From Ignavibacteria bacterium (GTDB lineage Bacteria; Bacteroidota; Ignavibacteria; Tepidaquicellales; Tepidaquicellaceae), in the NCBI GenBank assembly GCA_016709315.1, contig JADJMZ010000001.1, positions 620,001-684,000 on the forward strand: a DNA stretch of 64,000 bases. The letters are read 5' to 3'. Below, one piece after another: positions 1-8,769 of the stretch. Position 1 is the first letter of the stretch. The number at the start of each line of letters is the position of its first letter. Below the pieces are notes generated by a model that saw only the letters and a program-made list of their open reading frames with translations, ran no database searches and had not been told where the DNA came from. Made by a program: the position numbers and the translations under genes.

Positions 1-614
1 CATTTTGATAGAATTTTAAATTGATAATTGAAATGAATCTGCTGAAACTTTACAAAACTACTTATAGCATACGAATAAATCAAAGTTATAATTTTTATTT
101 CTGAATAGTCTGACTCTATAAATTTCATCCTTAAATAAATTTTGCGGATGTAAAAATTATACAGTCTTCTCACAAATTTCCGCTTTTAATCATATTTTAT
201 CATTCATGAGAGCCAAATAAATTTTTTCACAAACCGGTATTTTTACCATTTGCTAATTTGCAGCAATAAAAATATTTTTGATGCGATTGATAAAGTTAGA
301 CAGAAGTTGTTTTCTTTTTAATAAAATTTAAAAGTGAGTTAGTTATGACAGGAGCATCTTTAAAAAAAGGGGATTAGAAAAAATTTCATTGTAATTATTT
401 TGTTTGTGTTGGCCACCGAACGATAATAATCCGGGAAATTATCCTAACCCCCTGAAACAATTTATAAATCTGATATTTAAAACAAAATGGAAAATTTATA
501 AATATTTCGGTTTTATAAGTTTACTGTTCACTATCAAATGATCTGATTTTTCCTGCAGTAAAAACTGCCGGATTAAAAAACAATAACTAATTCATCAATT
601 AAACAAACAAAAAA
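1..614. other. AT-rich stretch without a recognisable gene
   Basis: No open frame of convincing length or composition lies here on either strand. The sequence is very AT-rich, and I see no tRNA-like fold, clear terminator or repeat. It presumably holds the promoter of the outer-membrane protein gene starting at 615. No Shine-Dalgarno sequence precedes that start; the leader there is an A-rich run. Confidence 0.5.
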
Positions 615-1313
615 ATGAAAACAGCAAAGAAAACTTTTTCAGCAGTTACCATCCTTATTTTTATTTTTGTTACCGGTACATCATTCGGTCAGAATCAGAA
701 ATTCGGTTTCAAAGCAGGCGTCACTTTATCGGACATTAAATCAGTTATGACTTTACCTGAAATTAACCCCGGATCCATTGATCCATACTCCGGGAAAAGC
801 AAAGTAACAGGTTTTTGCATTTTTGCATCTTATGATGTGATAAAGAATAAATTTCTTACTCTCTCGGGAGAGGCGGGATATGTCCGGAAAGGATTTAAAT
901 ACAATACCGAGACTCAAAACGGAAACGGAGAAATTACCGGCAAAGGGAGCATTAAGAATAGTTTCAGTTATATTGATCTTTCAGCAAATGTAAAATTTAT
1001 TTTAAGAAAAAAGACTGTCAGTCCTTACATATCAGTTACTCCGGTATTGGGCATATATCTTGGAAATTCAACTACAGTTACTGGCGATAAGGACAGCATA
1101 AGCATGAATAACGATGTTATTGTCTTTGACAACCTGAATACAATTTCTTTTGGCACCAAGATCGGCGCCGGAGCAGAGATTTACGGGTTAATAAAAAATA
1201 TTCCCGTCGTATTAGAGTGCAGATACAATCCGGATTTAATTGATGTTTACAACAAACAGAATGAAACAATCAGGAACAGAACAATTGAATTTAATATCGG
1301 AATAAAATTTTAA
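615..1313 (+). CDS. PorT-family outer-membrane beta-barrel protein
   Basis: This is a 232-residue protein with a Sec signal peptide (positive start, hydrophobic residues about 9-23, likely cleavage after SFG). The mature part opens with a KFGFKAGVTLSD segment, typical of the small 8-stranded PorT/outer-membrane beta-barrel family common in Bacteroidota. Alternating hydrophobic strands run to the end, and the chain closes on a terminal aromatic (IGIKF), as outer-membrane barrels do. The specific function is unknown; members of the family are mostly uncharacterised. A small coiled-coil ORF follows 27 bp downstream on the same strand. Confidence 0.75.
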   Translation: MKTAKKTFSAVTILIFIFVTGTSFGQNQKFGFKAGVTLSDIKSVMTLPEINPGSIDPYSGKSKVTGFCIFASYDVIKNKFLTLSGEAGYVRKGFKYNTETQNGNGEITGKGSIKNSFSYIDLSANVKFILRKKTVSPYISVTPVLGIYLGNSTTVTGDKDSISMNNDVIVFDNLNTISFGTKIGAGAEIYGLIKNIPVVLECRYNPDLIDVYNKQNETIRNRTIEFNIGIKF

Positions 1314-1340
1314 ACTTTTTTAATTATTAAATCCTCCGCA

Positions 1341-1559
1341 ATGAAAACATCAGAAGAACTTTTAGCTATTAAAATGACGATAAAGACTTTAAGCGTTAAA
1401 GTTAAAAGAATTGAAAATGTAAATAAAAGACTTAAGAAAATTATTGATGTAAAAGATAATATCAATAAAGTCAGCGACAGCAGTCAGGGAAGAAAGCCCA
1501 GCTATCTTGACAGATTCCGTCCCGAGAAAAGAACAAACAATTTTCTTAATCCGGAATAG
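1341..1559 (+). CDS. Small basic, coiled-coil-like hypothetical protein
   Basis: This 72-residue protein is not recognised. Residues 1-50 are rich in Lys, Glu, Ile and Leu with heptad-like spacing, suggesting an amphipathic helix or coiled coil. The last 20 residues are basic and Pro/Arg-containing. It has no signal peptide or membrane segment. It lies 27 bp after the barrel gene on the same strand and ahead of a hairpin, so the two may be co-transcribed. Its short length makes it less certain to be a real gene. Confidence 0.45.
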   Translation: MKTSEELLAIKMTIKTLSVKVKRIENVNKRLKKIIDVKDNINKVSDSSQGRKPSYLDRFRPEKRTNNFLNPE

Positions 1560-1614
1560 TAAATATTATATAGACAGATTGCAGAATCGTTTACTTTAAA
1601 AATAAACGGACTTA

Positions 1615-1672
1615 TTGCGAAGCGGGTAACAGTTTTGGAAGTTTTAAATAATTCTGTTAACTGCTTTCGCAA
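1615..1672. terminator. Imperfect hairpin between convergent genes
   Basis: An imperfect inverted repeat has arms TTGCGAAGCGGGTAACAG (1615-1632) and CTGTTAACTGCTTTCGCAA (1654-1672) with a 21-nt loop. It sits between the convergent genes ending at 1559 (+) and 1682 (-), the expected place for a shared terminator. There is no strong U-tract on either side, so the assignment is tentative. Confidence 0.4.
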
Positions 1673-1681
1673 AGTGATATT

Positions 1682-3067
1682 TTAAAAAATGAATTTAGCT
1701 TGTGCTGTGATAACGCTCACATTGTAATTCAGTTTTGTGAGTGTCTGTTCGTAGGAGATGACTCCGCGATACAAACCCTTAGCTTTGTATGTCAGATAAT
1801 TTTTTTCAGACTGTCTGAATGAATATCCGATATTAAAATTCAGGTTTTTTAAGAGACTGAAGTCGAGACTAATACCAAATTTTGTTTTGATCACATCTCC
1901 TGTATTATAAACGGTGTATCCGTTCTGTTCATTATAGTTTTTCATTTTACCTGCAGAAACAAATGCTTCAATATAAATTCTTTTTCCGGCTTTGATACCT
2001 AAAGACTGTGAAACTATAAGATTTGAAATCTTATTCTCCGAATGCAGAACAGCTGAAGTGTTTGTATAAAAAGAGGTCTTCCTTAAAGGATACATCATGA
2101 ATGATAATCCTAATTGTGACTGATGAAATTCATTAAGATAAGAAAAACTTCCGCTCAGGGTAAATTTATAAACGGAATAAAATTTTGATGCGGAAAGTGA
2201 AAGTATAAAATTCTCATTATTAATTTCTTTCTCTGAAACAGTAATATCAGTTAATGTGCTGTCAGCAATACCTGTAAATAAGGTATTGTATTTTTTACTT
2301 ATATAATGTCCTGCCGGACTTATCACAAGACCATTAGCCGCAAGAACGTCAAATCTGTTGTAAAACCTGTTCTGTATTTCCTGATAATCATCATTTAATT
2401 TTTCATTATTTCTCATAATTATCTTTGTCTTTCCTGAATTAATATATGTATAATCATAAAAAATATTCAGTCTGTCAAACGGAAGCTGATTCAATCCTGC
2501 TGTTGCAAGAATTGAATTCCTGAAAATTGTCTGTTCTCCGTATTTATTTTGATCTCCGTCTAAATCAGTATTTGCATTCCGGCTCTCATCATTACTGAAT
2601 CCATATTCAATTCCTGTGAAAATATTTTCTGCAAATGAATTATTAAGAGGTTTAATTCTGTTCTTACCTGACTCTGAAAAACTGCTGAAAATAAAAGCTG
2701 CATCTTCCGTCCTGCCTGTCTTAAGATATGAATTATAAAGATATTCAAGAACATTTTCATCCTGATAACCTATTTCAATAGCTCTCTCAAATTCCGGAAT
2801 TGCATTAAAATAATTTTCCTTTTCGAAATACGCCATACCCAATCTGACTCTGAGAAAATAAGTTTCGGCATTTCTTTTCAGGGCAGTGTTTCCGAAACTA
2901 ATAAGCTCATCCCATTTTTTATTCTGAAAAAGAAAAGCTGACTTTTTATCAACCGAGTCTTTGCTGAAGTCATTCTGAGCATTTGCATTTGCATTAAATA
3001 TCAGGAGGAAGATTAAAACATAGAAACAGTTTTTGAATACAATAGGAAATGTAACTGATGAGATCAT
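1682..3067 (-). CDS. Secreted TPR protein with a C-terminal beta-barrel-like region
   Basis: This 461-residue protein has an N-terminal signal sequence (hydrophobic residues about 11-29). About three TPR-like helical repeats occupy roughly residues 45-135 (AETYFLRVRLGMAYFEKENY and the following units). From residue 150 onward the chain is dominated by alternating amphipathic strands ending in ITAQAKFIF, which fits an outer-membrane beta-barrel. The TPR-plus-barrel layout resembles the YaiO-type arrangement, but this is inference. It is transcribed alone, converging with the upstream barrel and coiled-coil genes. Confidence 0.6.
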   Translation of the reverse strand: MISSVTFPIVFKNCFYVLIFLLIFNANANAQNDFSKDSVDKKSAFLFQNKKWDELISFGNTALKRNAETYFLRVRLGMAYFEKENYFNAIPEFERAIEIGYQDENVLEYLYNSYLKTGRTEDAAFIFSSFSESGKNRIKPLNNSFAENIFTGIEYGFSNDESRNANTDLDGDQNKYGEQTIFRNSILATAGLNQLPFDRLNIFYDYTYINSGKTKIIMRNNEKLNDDYQEIQNRFYNRFDVLAANGLVISPAGHYISKKYNTLFTGIADSTLTDITVSEKEINNENFILSLSASKFYSVYKFTLSGSFSYLNEFHQSQLGLSFMMYPLRKTSFYTNTSAVLHSENKISNLIVSQSLGIKAGKRIYIEAFVSAGKMKNYNEQNGYTVYNTGDVIKTKFGISLDFSLLKNLNFNIGYSFRQSEKNYLTYKAKGLYRGVISYEQTLTKLNYNVSVITAQAKFIF

Positions 3068-3208
3068 ATTAAAAAAAATTTTATAGCGTAATATGATTTA
3101 TTTTGGAGAAATTATAAATTCATTAATGAAATATAAGGATTGCGGAAAGTGTATATAAAAAGCATTTAAGAAAAGAAGCAGGTAAACGGATGTCACAAAA
3201 AACTTAAC

Positions 3209-3688
3209 TTATGTTTTTTTGAAAATAATTTTATCTGCAAAAGTAAATATAAATATACAGGCCATCACCAGAAGTACGACAATACCGCTTTTATAATCAA
3301 AAGCAATTCCCAGATTTTCAGCAGCCATCACGCTTATGTATTCGACGACGCCGGAAAATTTATCAATGATACTGCTGAAATAGCTTATCTCATTTCCTTC
3401 TTTGCCTGTTTTAAGAAACATCGAAATTACAAGTGTCACTGCAATCATAAGCGATATAATCCCGCCTGTGAGATACTTTACCAGTTTGTCGGTTTTCTTA
3501 TCCTGAGTTGCGAATTCTTTTTCGAGCTCCACTCTTTTCATCAGTTCAAAAGTAAAGTCTGACGAAGTGACTGCAGACAAAGAGTTCCTTATCTTTTCAT
3601 CCAGGATGTAATCTATATTTTTGTTTCCTTCACCCATTTGATTAAAGATACTATAAAAATCAGTGATTTTAAAATTAAATTTTTTCAT
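3209..3688 (-). CDS. Putative membrane anti-sigma factor, non-zinc type
   Basis: This 159-residue protein has a soluble N-terminal half and two predicted membrane helices (about residues 72-91 and 134-153). Its ATG overlaps the TGA of the ECF sigma gene by four bases, indicating translational coupling. Position, size and topology point to an anti-sigma factor. The N-terminal domain lacks the HxxxCxxC zinc motif of classical ZAS anti-sigma factors and contains no cysteine there, so it would use a different fold. Function rests on context and is not shown by a motif. Confidence 0.6.
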   Translation of the reverse strand: MKKFNFKITDFYSIFNQMGEGNKNIDYILDEKIRNSLSAVTSSDFTFELMKRVELEKEFATQDKKTDKLVKYLTGGIISLMIAVTLVISMFLKTGKEGNEISYFSSIIDKFSGVVEYISVMAAENLGIAFDYKSGIVVLLVMACIFIFTFADKIIFKKT

Positions 3689-4332
3689 ACATATTGTAAA
3701 ATTTCTTCTTCGGAATATTTTTTTAGAATTATCTCTTTCAGTTTTGCTTTCGCCCTGAACAGCCTGTTTTTAACTGTTCCCACAGGAAGCTTCAGTATAT
3801 CCATTATCTCTTCATGTGAAAGATCATTAATATAGAACATTGTCAGAATGACAGAATATTGTTCGGGAATTGAGTCTATGAAATTTCTGATAATGTTTTC
3901 AACTTCCTTTCCGCTGATTTTTATTTCTGTATTCATTTCCGGATTACTGTCACTTGCATTTCTGCTGATTTCGGATGCATAAAATTTCTTCAGCAGATCA
4001 TCTCCTTCTTCAAAATCCGAATCATCTACATCTATAGACACTATGCTGAATCTTTTTGATTTTAATTTTTTATAGTTGTCAACAGCCGTGTTATAAACTA
4101 TGCTGTAAAAATATGTCGAGAGTTTTGATCTTTCTTCAAATTTTCCGTCGGTTATTGCTTTAAAAAGTTTAAAAAAAGATTCCTGCAAAGAGTCTTCAGC
4201 ATCTTCCTTATTTTTAAGTATTCTTATCGTCAGAGCATATGCCTTGTCTTTAAGTTCATCGGCAATAATTCTGAATGCAGATGAATCTCCCGATTTCACT
4301 TCATTTATTATTTCAATATAAGATTCAGGCAT
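3685..4332 (-). CDS. RNA polymerase ECF sigma factor
   Basis: This 215-residue sigma-70 family protein has region 2 at about residues 20-90 (KNKEDAEDSLQESFFKLFKA, then STYFYSIVYNTAVDNYKK). Region 4 lies at about residues 150-205, with the helix-turn-helix DLSHEEIMDILKLPVGTVKN followed by RLFRAKAKLKE. The linker between them (about residues 93-140) is long and acidic. Its stop codon overlaps the start of a membrane anti-sigma gene. The upstream lipoprotein and DUF6249-like genes on the same strand suggest an envelope-sensing operon. Promoter specificity cannot be read from the window. Confidence 0.9.
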   Translation of the reverse strand: MPESYIEIINEVKSGDSSAFRIIADELKDKAYALTIRILKNKEDAEDSLQESFFKLFKAITDGKFEERSKLSTYFYSIVYNTAVDNYKKLKSKRFSIVSIDVDDSDFEEGDDLLKKFYASEISRNASDSNPEMNTEIKISGKEVENIIRNFIDSIPEQYSVILTMFYINDLSHEEIMDILKLPVGTVKNRLFRAKAKLKEIILKKYSEEEILQYV

Positions 4333-4387
4333 TTTGAAATTAAGTTAGTACAAGTTGCTGAAATTCAATTTAATATTAAACTGAATT

Positions 4388-5191
4388 TTAAATTTCATTA
4401 CGGCCTATTAGTTTGATCTTGCCGTTCAGTGTTTCTATTCTTATATCTGCTTTATCATCACCGGTCCCGAGTTTTCCTTTGAATACTTTCTTTTCCTTTT
4501 CGATGTCGCTGAATCTCAGATTTTCATCCGTGATCCTTCCGTTTGTTGTTTCAGCTTTTATCCTGGCATTAAGAAAGTTGCTAAGAGTTAATTTTACGCT
4601 CCCGTTGATCGTGCTTATATCCATTCCTTTTGTAGAGTCTATATCCGCTGAGAAAGTTCCGTTGACAATATTACATTCCAGTTTCCCTGAAAATTTATCA
4701 AGACTGACATCACCGTTTACCAGATCTATTTTAATATCATTATTCAGTTTGTTTGTAGTTACTTCACCGTTAACATTTTCTATTTCTATTTCAATATCCG
4801 AAGGAATGGTAATTTCATAATCTGTTTTTGAATTTCTTCCAACATTTATATTAAAGAAACTGTTTTCCCTCCGGTCTGTAATTTCAGAATTAATTTTGAT
4901 CTCTGAACTAAGAGTATCTATCACTATTCTGATCTCGTCAAACGGTTTATCAAGATCTTTTTTCTTTACTTTTATCTCTTTAGTTGCTCTGACTGTCATA
5001 AATCCGGAATCACTGCTGTGATTTATAATTATGTTTCCGGTAACATTCTCGAGTATCACTTTTTGCTTTCCTGCGATACTGATCTGATGCTGTTCTGAAC
5101 CGGACTTCAGATATTTTTTTGAAAGAAAACTGCATCCGCTGAAAGATGAAACAATCAGAACCGATATTAATATTAAGATTTTTGCTTTCAT
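4388..5191 (-). CDS. DUF4097-like beta-solenoid lipoprotein
   Basis: This 267-residue protein has a lipoprotein signal: a hydrophobic run followed by SFSGC, with Cys20 as the acylated residue. The mature part shows repeated short beta units (NVTGNIIINHS, NVNGEVTTNK, LVNGDVSLDKFSG, TINGSVKLTLS, TTNGRITDEN, TLNGKIKLIG), the hallmark of DUF4097/DUF4098 adhesin-like beta-solenoids. Such proteins are often found beside ECF sigma factors in Bacteroidota; here it lies 55 bp upstream of the sigma gene. The ligand is unknown. It may act as an envelope-exposed component or target of the sigma system. Confidence 0.8.
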   Translation of the reverse strand: MKAKILILISVLIVSSFSGCSFLSKKYLKSGSEQHQISIAGKQKVILENVTGNIIINHSSDSGFMTVRATKEIKVKKKDLDKPFDEIRIVIDTLSSEIKINSEITDRRENSFFNINVGRNSKTDYEITIPSDIEIEIENVNGEVTTNKLNNDIKIDLVNGDVSLDKFSGKLECNIVNGTFSADIDSTKGMDISTINGSVKLTLSNFLNARIKAETTNGRITDENLRFSDIEKEKKVFKGKLGTGDDKADIRIETLNGKIKLIGRNEI

Positions 5192-5209
5192 GTTTTTGGT
5201 TTTAATAAT

Positions 5210-5596
5210 TTACTGAATGTTACCGGAAATCTGATTTTTCAATTTTGAACTTACCACTCCGTAATAGACCAGAAAGCCGATCCCTGCGGAAAGAACTATT
5301 ATTCCCATCATTACTCCTTCTTCAAGATCATAAATTCCTTCAAAAAGATTAGCTAAAAATATTCCAATTCCCAGAAAGGTCAGAAGAATTCCCCATTTAA
5401 GAGACGAATACGGATTTCTCGGTTTATTATTTGTTTCTGTAAAATAAGCTTTAACTTCTTCAGGCGTCAGACCTTTTTCTATAAGCCGCATTCTTTCGCG
5501 GTGTTTTGTATAAAGCCACCAGAAAATTATTACTCCCGGAATTCCGAATGTAAATACAATTGCTACCATTGGTATAAGAGCTTCTACTCCACCCAT
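5210..5596 (-). CDS. DUF6249-like small membrane protein
   Basis: This 128-residue protein has three predicted membrane helices (about residues 7-28, 67-87 and 93-112). A basic cytoplasmic stretch follows the first helix (YTKHRERMRLIEKGLTPEE). The pattern of one helix, a YxxHRExMxxxEKGLTPEE-like segment and two further helices is typical of the DUF6249 family near Bacteroidota sigma/anti-sigma genes. A good SD (AAAGGAG) precedes the ATG. It is 18 bp upstream of the DUF4097-like lipoprotein, so the genes are probably co-transcribed. Confidence 0.7.
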   Translation of the reverse strand: MGGVEALIPMVAIVFTFGIPGVIIFWWLYTKHRERMRLIEKGLTPEEVKAYFTETNNKPRNPYSSLKWGILLTFLGIGIFLANLFEGIYDLEEGVMMGIIVLSAGIGFLVYYGVVSSKLKNQISGNIQ

Positions 5597-5643
5597 TTTT
5601 TACTCCTTTAGTTTAATTTGTTTAATTGGTTTAATTTAAATTG

Positions 5644-5724
5644 TTAATTATAAAATTTAGATTTTTTCAGAGCCATGATTAAAACTATAATGAAAGTTCC
5701 CGCTATTATTGATACTTCTGTCAT
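5644..5724 (-). CDS. 26-residue single-pass membrane microprotein
   Basis: A short frame encodes a 26-residue peptide starting MTEVSIIAGTFIIV and ending in a lysine-rich, aromatic tail. A strong SD (AGAGGA) sits about eight bases before the ATG. The peptide is one hydrophobic helix followed by positive charges, so it would insert with the C-terminus in the cytoplasm. It lies 47 bp upstream of the DUF6249-like gene on the same strand and would be the first gene of the sigma operon. The SD and composition support it, but short frames arise by chance. Confidence 0.5.
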   Translation of the reverse strand: MTEVSIIAGTFIIVLIMALKKSKFYN

Positions 5725-5775
5725 TTGATTATCCTCTTTACATATTATGACTGTCAGAATAAAAAAAGGTTTCAT

Positions 5776-5812
5776 AAAAAAAGCGGTACAGTCTGAAATA
5801 ACTGCACCGCTT
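5776..5812 (-). terminator. Intrinsic terminator after the first LamG gene
   Basis: The inverted repeat AAGCGGTACAGT (5781-5792) / ACTGCACCGCTT (5801-5812) has an 8-nt loop and one mismatch. It is followed in the minus-strand transcript by a U-run (A run at 5776-5782). It lies 29 bp past the stop of the gene at 5841-8423. An almost identical terminator follows the paralog at 8711-8742. Confidence 0.85.
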
Positions 5813-5840
5813 AAAAATAAAACTATTAACAGATCAAATA

Positions 5841-8423
5841 TTACTTTTCACTTTCTGGATACTTCCTTGTTCTATCCAATCCTTTAACATCAGAGTTTCC
5901 TGATTGAAGATTCGGATCTCCGGAAATAAAATCAGTATTAATTTTTACTTCCGGATTTATTACTGTTAGAGGTCCTGCGCCGGGAGGAACGATCTTTGCA
6001 ACAGAGATTGCAGAATTGTTATCCGCAAGACTCTGATCCTGCGCATCTACAAAATTATCTCCAGTGACATCTGATCTTACATATCCGCCTAATCCAACAA
6101 ATGCATCATTATCCACGATACTTACATCGGATGCGTCTACAATTCCATCCTGATCTACATCAGCTCCCCATATACCAAATGTCGGCGGTACATTATCTAT
6201 TTTAGTCAAATTGCTGCCGTAAGCAACTGTAGAAGGATTTAAAAAAGAATATTCTGTTTCAAAAGTAAGCGGGTCAAAATAAACCGGTATGCTGCTCCAT
6301 GTCTCGATGGAATTTCTGTGCTTCAGATGAAGGTAATATGCCGCTCCGGCGGAAGCATTCGGAAAACTGAACTGCCCGAATCCTGTGTTTGTAATTCTCA
6401 CTTTTGAAGAATCAATTATCGCGTAAGGTAAAGCAGTATTTCTTAAATAAAATCTTATCGTATCCCTGACAGTCAGGTTTGTAGCCGGATTATAAAATCC
6501 TTCGATGAAGGCATTTGCATTCAGAAGGTAAGGTTTTGTAGTTCTGTTATTGATCTGAATTCCCCATCCGTAAAGCATTCCGGTGTCTGATCCACCTCCA
6601 TTGTTTAAATCCCTTACGAGTAATTTCCAGTAACCTCCCGAAAGAGAACCCGCGAAAACCGTATTGATGCTTTGAAAAGGTTTTATCCTCGGAGAAAATG
6701 AAACATATCTGGCATTGTTCATCGAACTGTCCGCATTATCATCAAATATAGTTGAAACGTGATCTGCATTTCCTAAAAGTGAATTAGAATTTAAAAGCCG
6801 GACAGAATTTCCGGACGGATCAAATAAAGCTAATTCTATATCCTGCTCAATATTATGGTTAAGAGCAACAAATACATTTATATCTGTAACTGTTTCATTA
6901 AGAAGAATTTTCATGGAGTCAGTTATGCTTCCGCTCGTCCCGCTTGCCGGGATTCTGAGATTGACAGCTTTCTGATAATATCCGGATTGAAAATTCAGAT
7001 TATCAGCTCTGTTCATTGGAGACTGCGGCTGATCGTTGATTGAACCGCAATGAGCAAAACTTGAATTTCCTCTGAAATTTAGTAACGGACCTAAAGTACC
7101 GCCGTTGTTGTATGCATAACCGTCAAGATTATAAACAGCATAAGAACCTGTTCCTCCGTTTGACAGATCAATTGATTTAAACATGCTTTGATTAATAGTC
7201 TCTGTGTATTGCACATCAGGAATTATTCTAACCTCATCAATGTATCCGTCAAATTTTAATAAACTTGGTGAACCTCCTATATATAGTGAATCTGTTCCGT
7301 CAGTAATATTACCCAAAGCATTAGTCCCCTGATAAACAAGCTTACCGTTTATGTGATACTGATAAGCGCCAAGAGATGCAAGATATGTAAATGCAACATG
7401 AGTCCATCTGTGAAGTGGTATTGTGTCATCACTTAAAAAACCTGTATTGTTACCGTTAATTCCAGCGCTTAGTTTTCTGCTGACAATCATGAGACGGTAA
7501 TTTGTATTTGCGCCGCCGGTTGGCGCGCCTTTGTGTATAATAGCAGAGTTTGTATAAGATCGCATATATATCCAGGCAGATAAAGTAAGCTGAGTAGTCG
7601 GACTGGTAGAAACAGCATCAGGAGCTGTCAGATAATCGAGTACGCCGTCCAGCTCTATGCAATCATTCGTCTGTATAGTTTGAATTGGTCTGTTGCTCAT
7701 ATCAAAAGCAGTTACTCCTCTGTTAATTCCTGAATTCGCGTTCCCTGACCAGTCAAATAAAGAAAAAGGAGGTCCATTATTGTCGTTGTCCTGAAATGTC
7801 ATTGACAATACAAGCCCGGAATAACTACCGGTAGAAGATCCCAGCGAAGTTCTTCTGAAATTATTGACTTCCGTGCTGCTTAAGTTTCTGTTCCAGATTC
7901 TTACTTCATCCATTATACCGTTAAACGGACTGTTAGATCCTTTTCCAATCCAGACTGAATCTGAATTTGAAGGAGGCGCTGCAGCAGCGACTACTGCGCT
8001 TGTATCCAATGATCCGTTAACATAGGTCGTAAACGTATTTGTAGCAGAGTTATATGTTCCTGCAATATGCGACCATGTATTACTCGGGATTACCTCTTGC
8101 CCGGTAATTCTTGTAGTTGCACCTGTCCTGATGGCAACTTTCCCGTTTGAAAGATACAAAGTATATCCGTCTGTACCCCCGTCTCTTTTCTGCAAAATGA
8201 TTTGAAAAGACGGACTCGTTACATTTACGGGGTTTACCCATGCTTCGATCGTGAAGCTTCCCGTAATATCAAGTTCAGCTGAATTTCTAACGGCTACATA
8301 ACTTGAAGTGCTTCCTGCAAAAGAACATCCCTGATTCCAGAACATCTGAGCATTTGCATTATTATCAGACATCACTATAATCAGGCAAAACATAAAAAAT
8401 GTAATGAGTAGCTTAGATTTCAT
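5841..8423 (-). CDS. Secreted LamG-LamG-P domain protein with dockerin-like repeat (copy 1)
   Basis: This 860-residue protein has a signal peptide (cleavage near NANA|Q). Two concanavalin/LamG domains follow at about residues 45-195 (SFTIEAWVNP ... DEVRIWNR) and 255-405 (TLSAWIYMRS ... YIDEVRI). A proprotein-convertase P domain lies at about 480-635 (FDPSGNSVRLL, YGWGIQINN). Near the C-terminus are two EF-hand-like dockerin units (DVDQDGIVDASD and DVTGDNFVDAQD). The family suggests an exported, calcium-binding, carbohydrate- or protein-binding surface protein. There is no catalytic domain and no T9SS C-terminal domain; the chain ends RKYPESEK. A good SD (AAAGGAG) precedes the ATG. A close paralog lies immediately upstream. 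Confidence 0.8.
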   Translation of the reverse strand: MKSKLLITFFMFCLIIVMSDNNANAQMFWNQGCSFAGSTSSYVAVRNSAELDITGSFTIEAWVNPVNVTSPSFQIILQKRDGGTDGYTLYLSNGKVAIRTGATTRITGQEVIPSNTWSHIAGTYNSATNTFTTYVNGSLDTSAVVAAAAPPSNSDSVWIGKGSNSPFNGIMDEVRIWNRNLSSTEVNNFRRTSLGSSTGSYSGLVLSMTFQDNDNNGPPFSLFDWSGNANSGINRGVTAFDMSNRPIQTIQTNDCIELDGVLDYLTAPDAVSTSPTTQLTLSAWIYMRSYTNSAIIHKGAPTGGANTNYRLMIVSRKLSAGINGNNTGFLSDDTIPLHRWTHVAFTYLASLGAYQYHINGKLVYQGTNALGNITDGTDSLYIGGSPSLLKFDGYIDEVRIIPDVQYTETINQSMFKSIDLSNGGTGSYAVYNLDGYAYNNGGTLGPLLNFRGNSSFAHCGSINDQPQSPMNRADNLNFQSGYYQKAVNLRIPASGTSGSITDSMKILLNETVTDINVFVALNHNIEQDIELALFDPSGNSVRLLNSNSLLGNADHVSTIFDDNADSSMNNARYVSFSPRIKPFQSINTVFAGSLSGGYWKLLVRDLNNGGGSDTGMLYGWGIQINNRTTKPYLLNANAFIEGFYNPATNLTVRDTIRFYLRNTALPYAIIDSSKVRITNTGFGQFSFPNASAGAAYYLHLKHRNSIETWSSIPVYFDPLTFETEYSFLNPSTVAYGSNLTKIDNVPPTFGIWGADVDQDGIVDASDVSIVDNDAFVGLGGYVRSDVTGDNFVDAQDQSLADNNSAISVAKIVPPGAGPLTVINPEVKINTDFISGDPNLQSGNSDVKGLDRTRKYPESEK

Positions 8424-8705
8424 TTTTTCTCCTTTCGGTTTTTTGTTATTCGATGAAAATATTTCAGTTGTTCAATTGATATTTTTTGTTTGTTAAAACA
8501 TAAGCAATCAGATAATTTAATTCAATTAATATTTATTAATAAACATTACTGATTGTTTAATTTTTAACAAATTTTAGGATTGCACATCTTAAAGATTTAA
8601 ATTTATACATACCTTTCCTGACTTACACACTGGGACAACCTAAGCAAAGTCAAAAAAAATTGTCCAGGTCAGAAAAAAATGTTGCATCCGAAAAATAAAA
8701 GAAAC
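8424..8705. other. Leader of LamG copy 1 with an imperfect inverted repeat
   Basis: This AT-rich intergenic stretch has no gene. It should hold the promoter of copy 1. An imperfect nested inverted repeat is visible: TTTCCTGAC (8614-8622) with GTCAGAAA (8668-8675), and inside it GGACAA (8633-8638) with TTGTCC (8660-8665). It could form an RNA stem in the leader or be a protein-binding site. It is absent upstream of copy 2. Confidence 0.35.
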
Positions 8706-8742
8706 AAAAAAAGCGGTACAGTATCAAATAACTGCACCGCTT
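8706..8742 (-). terminator. Intrinsic terminator after the second LamG gene
   Basis: The stem AAGCGGTACAGT (8711-8722) / ACTGCACCGCTT (8731-8742) has an 8-nt loop, followed in the transcript by a U-run (A run at 8706-8712). The stem arms are identical to those of the terminator at 5781-5812, so the duplication that made the two genes included their 3' end. Confidence 0.85.
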
Positions 8743-8769
8743 AAAATAAAAATATTAACAGATTAAATA

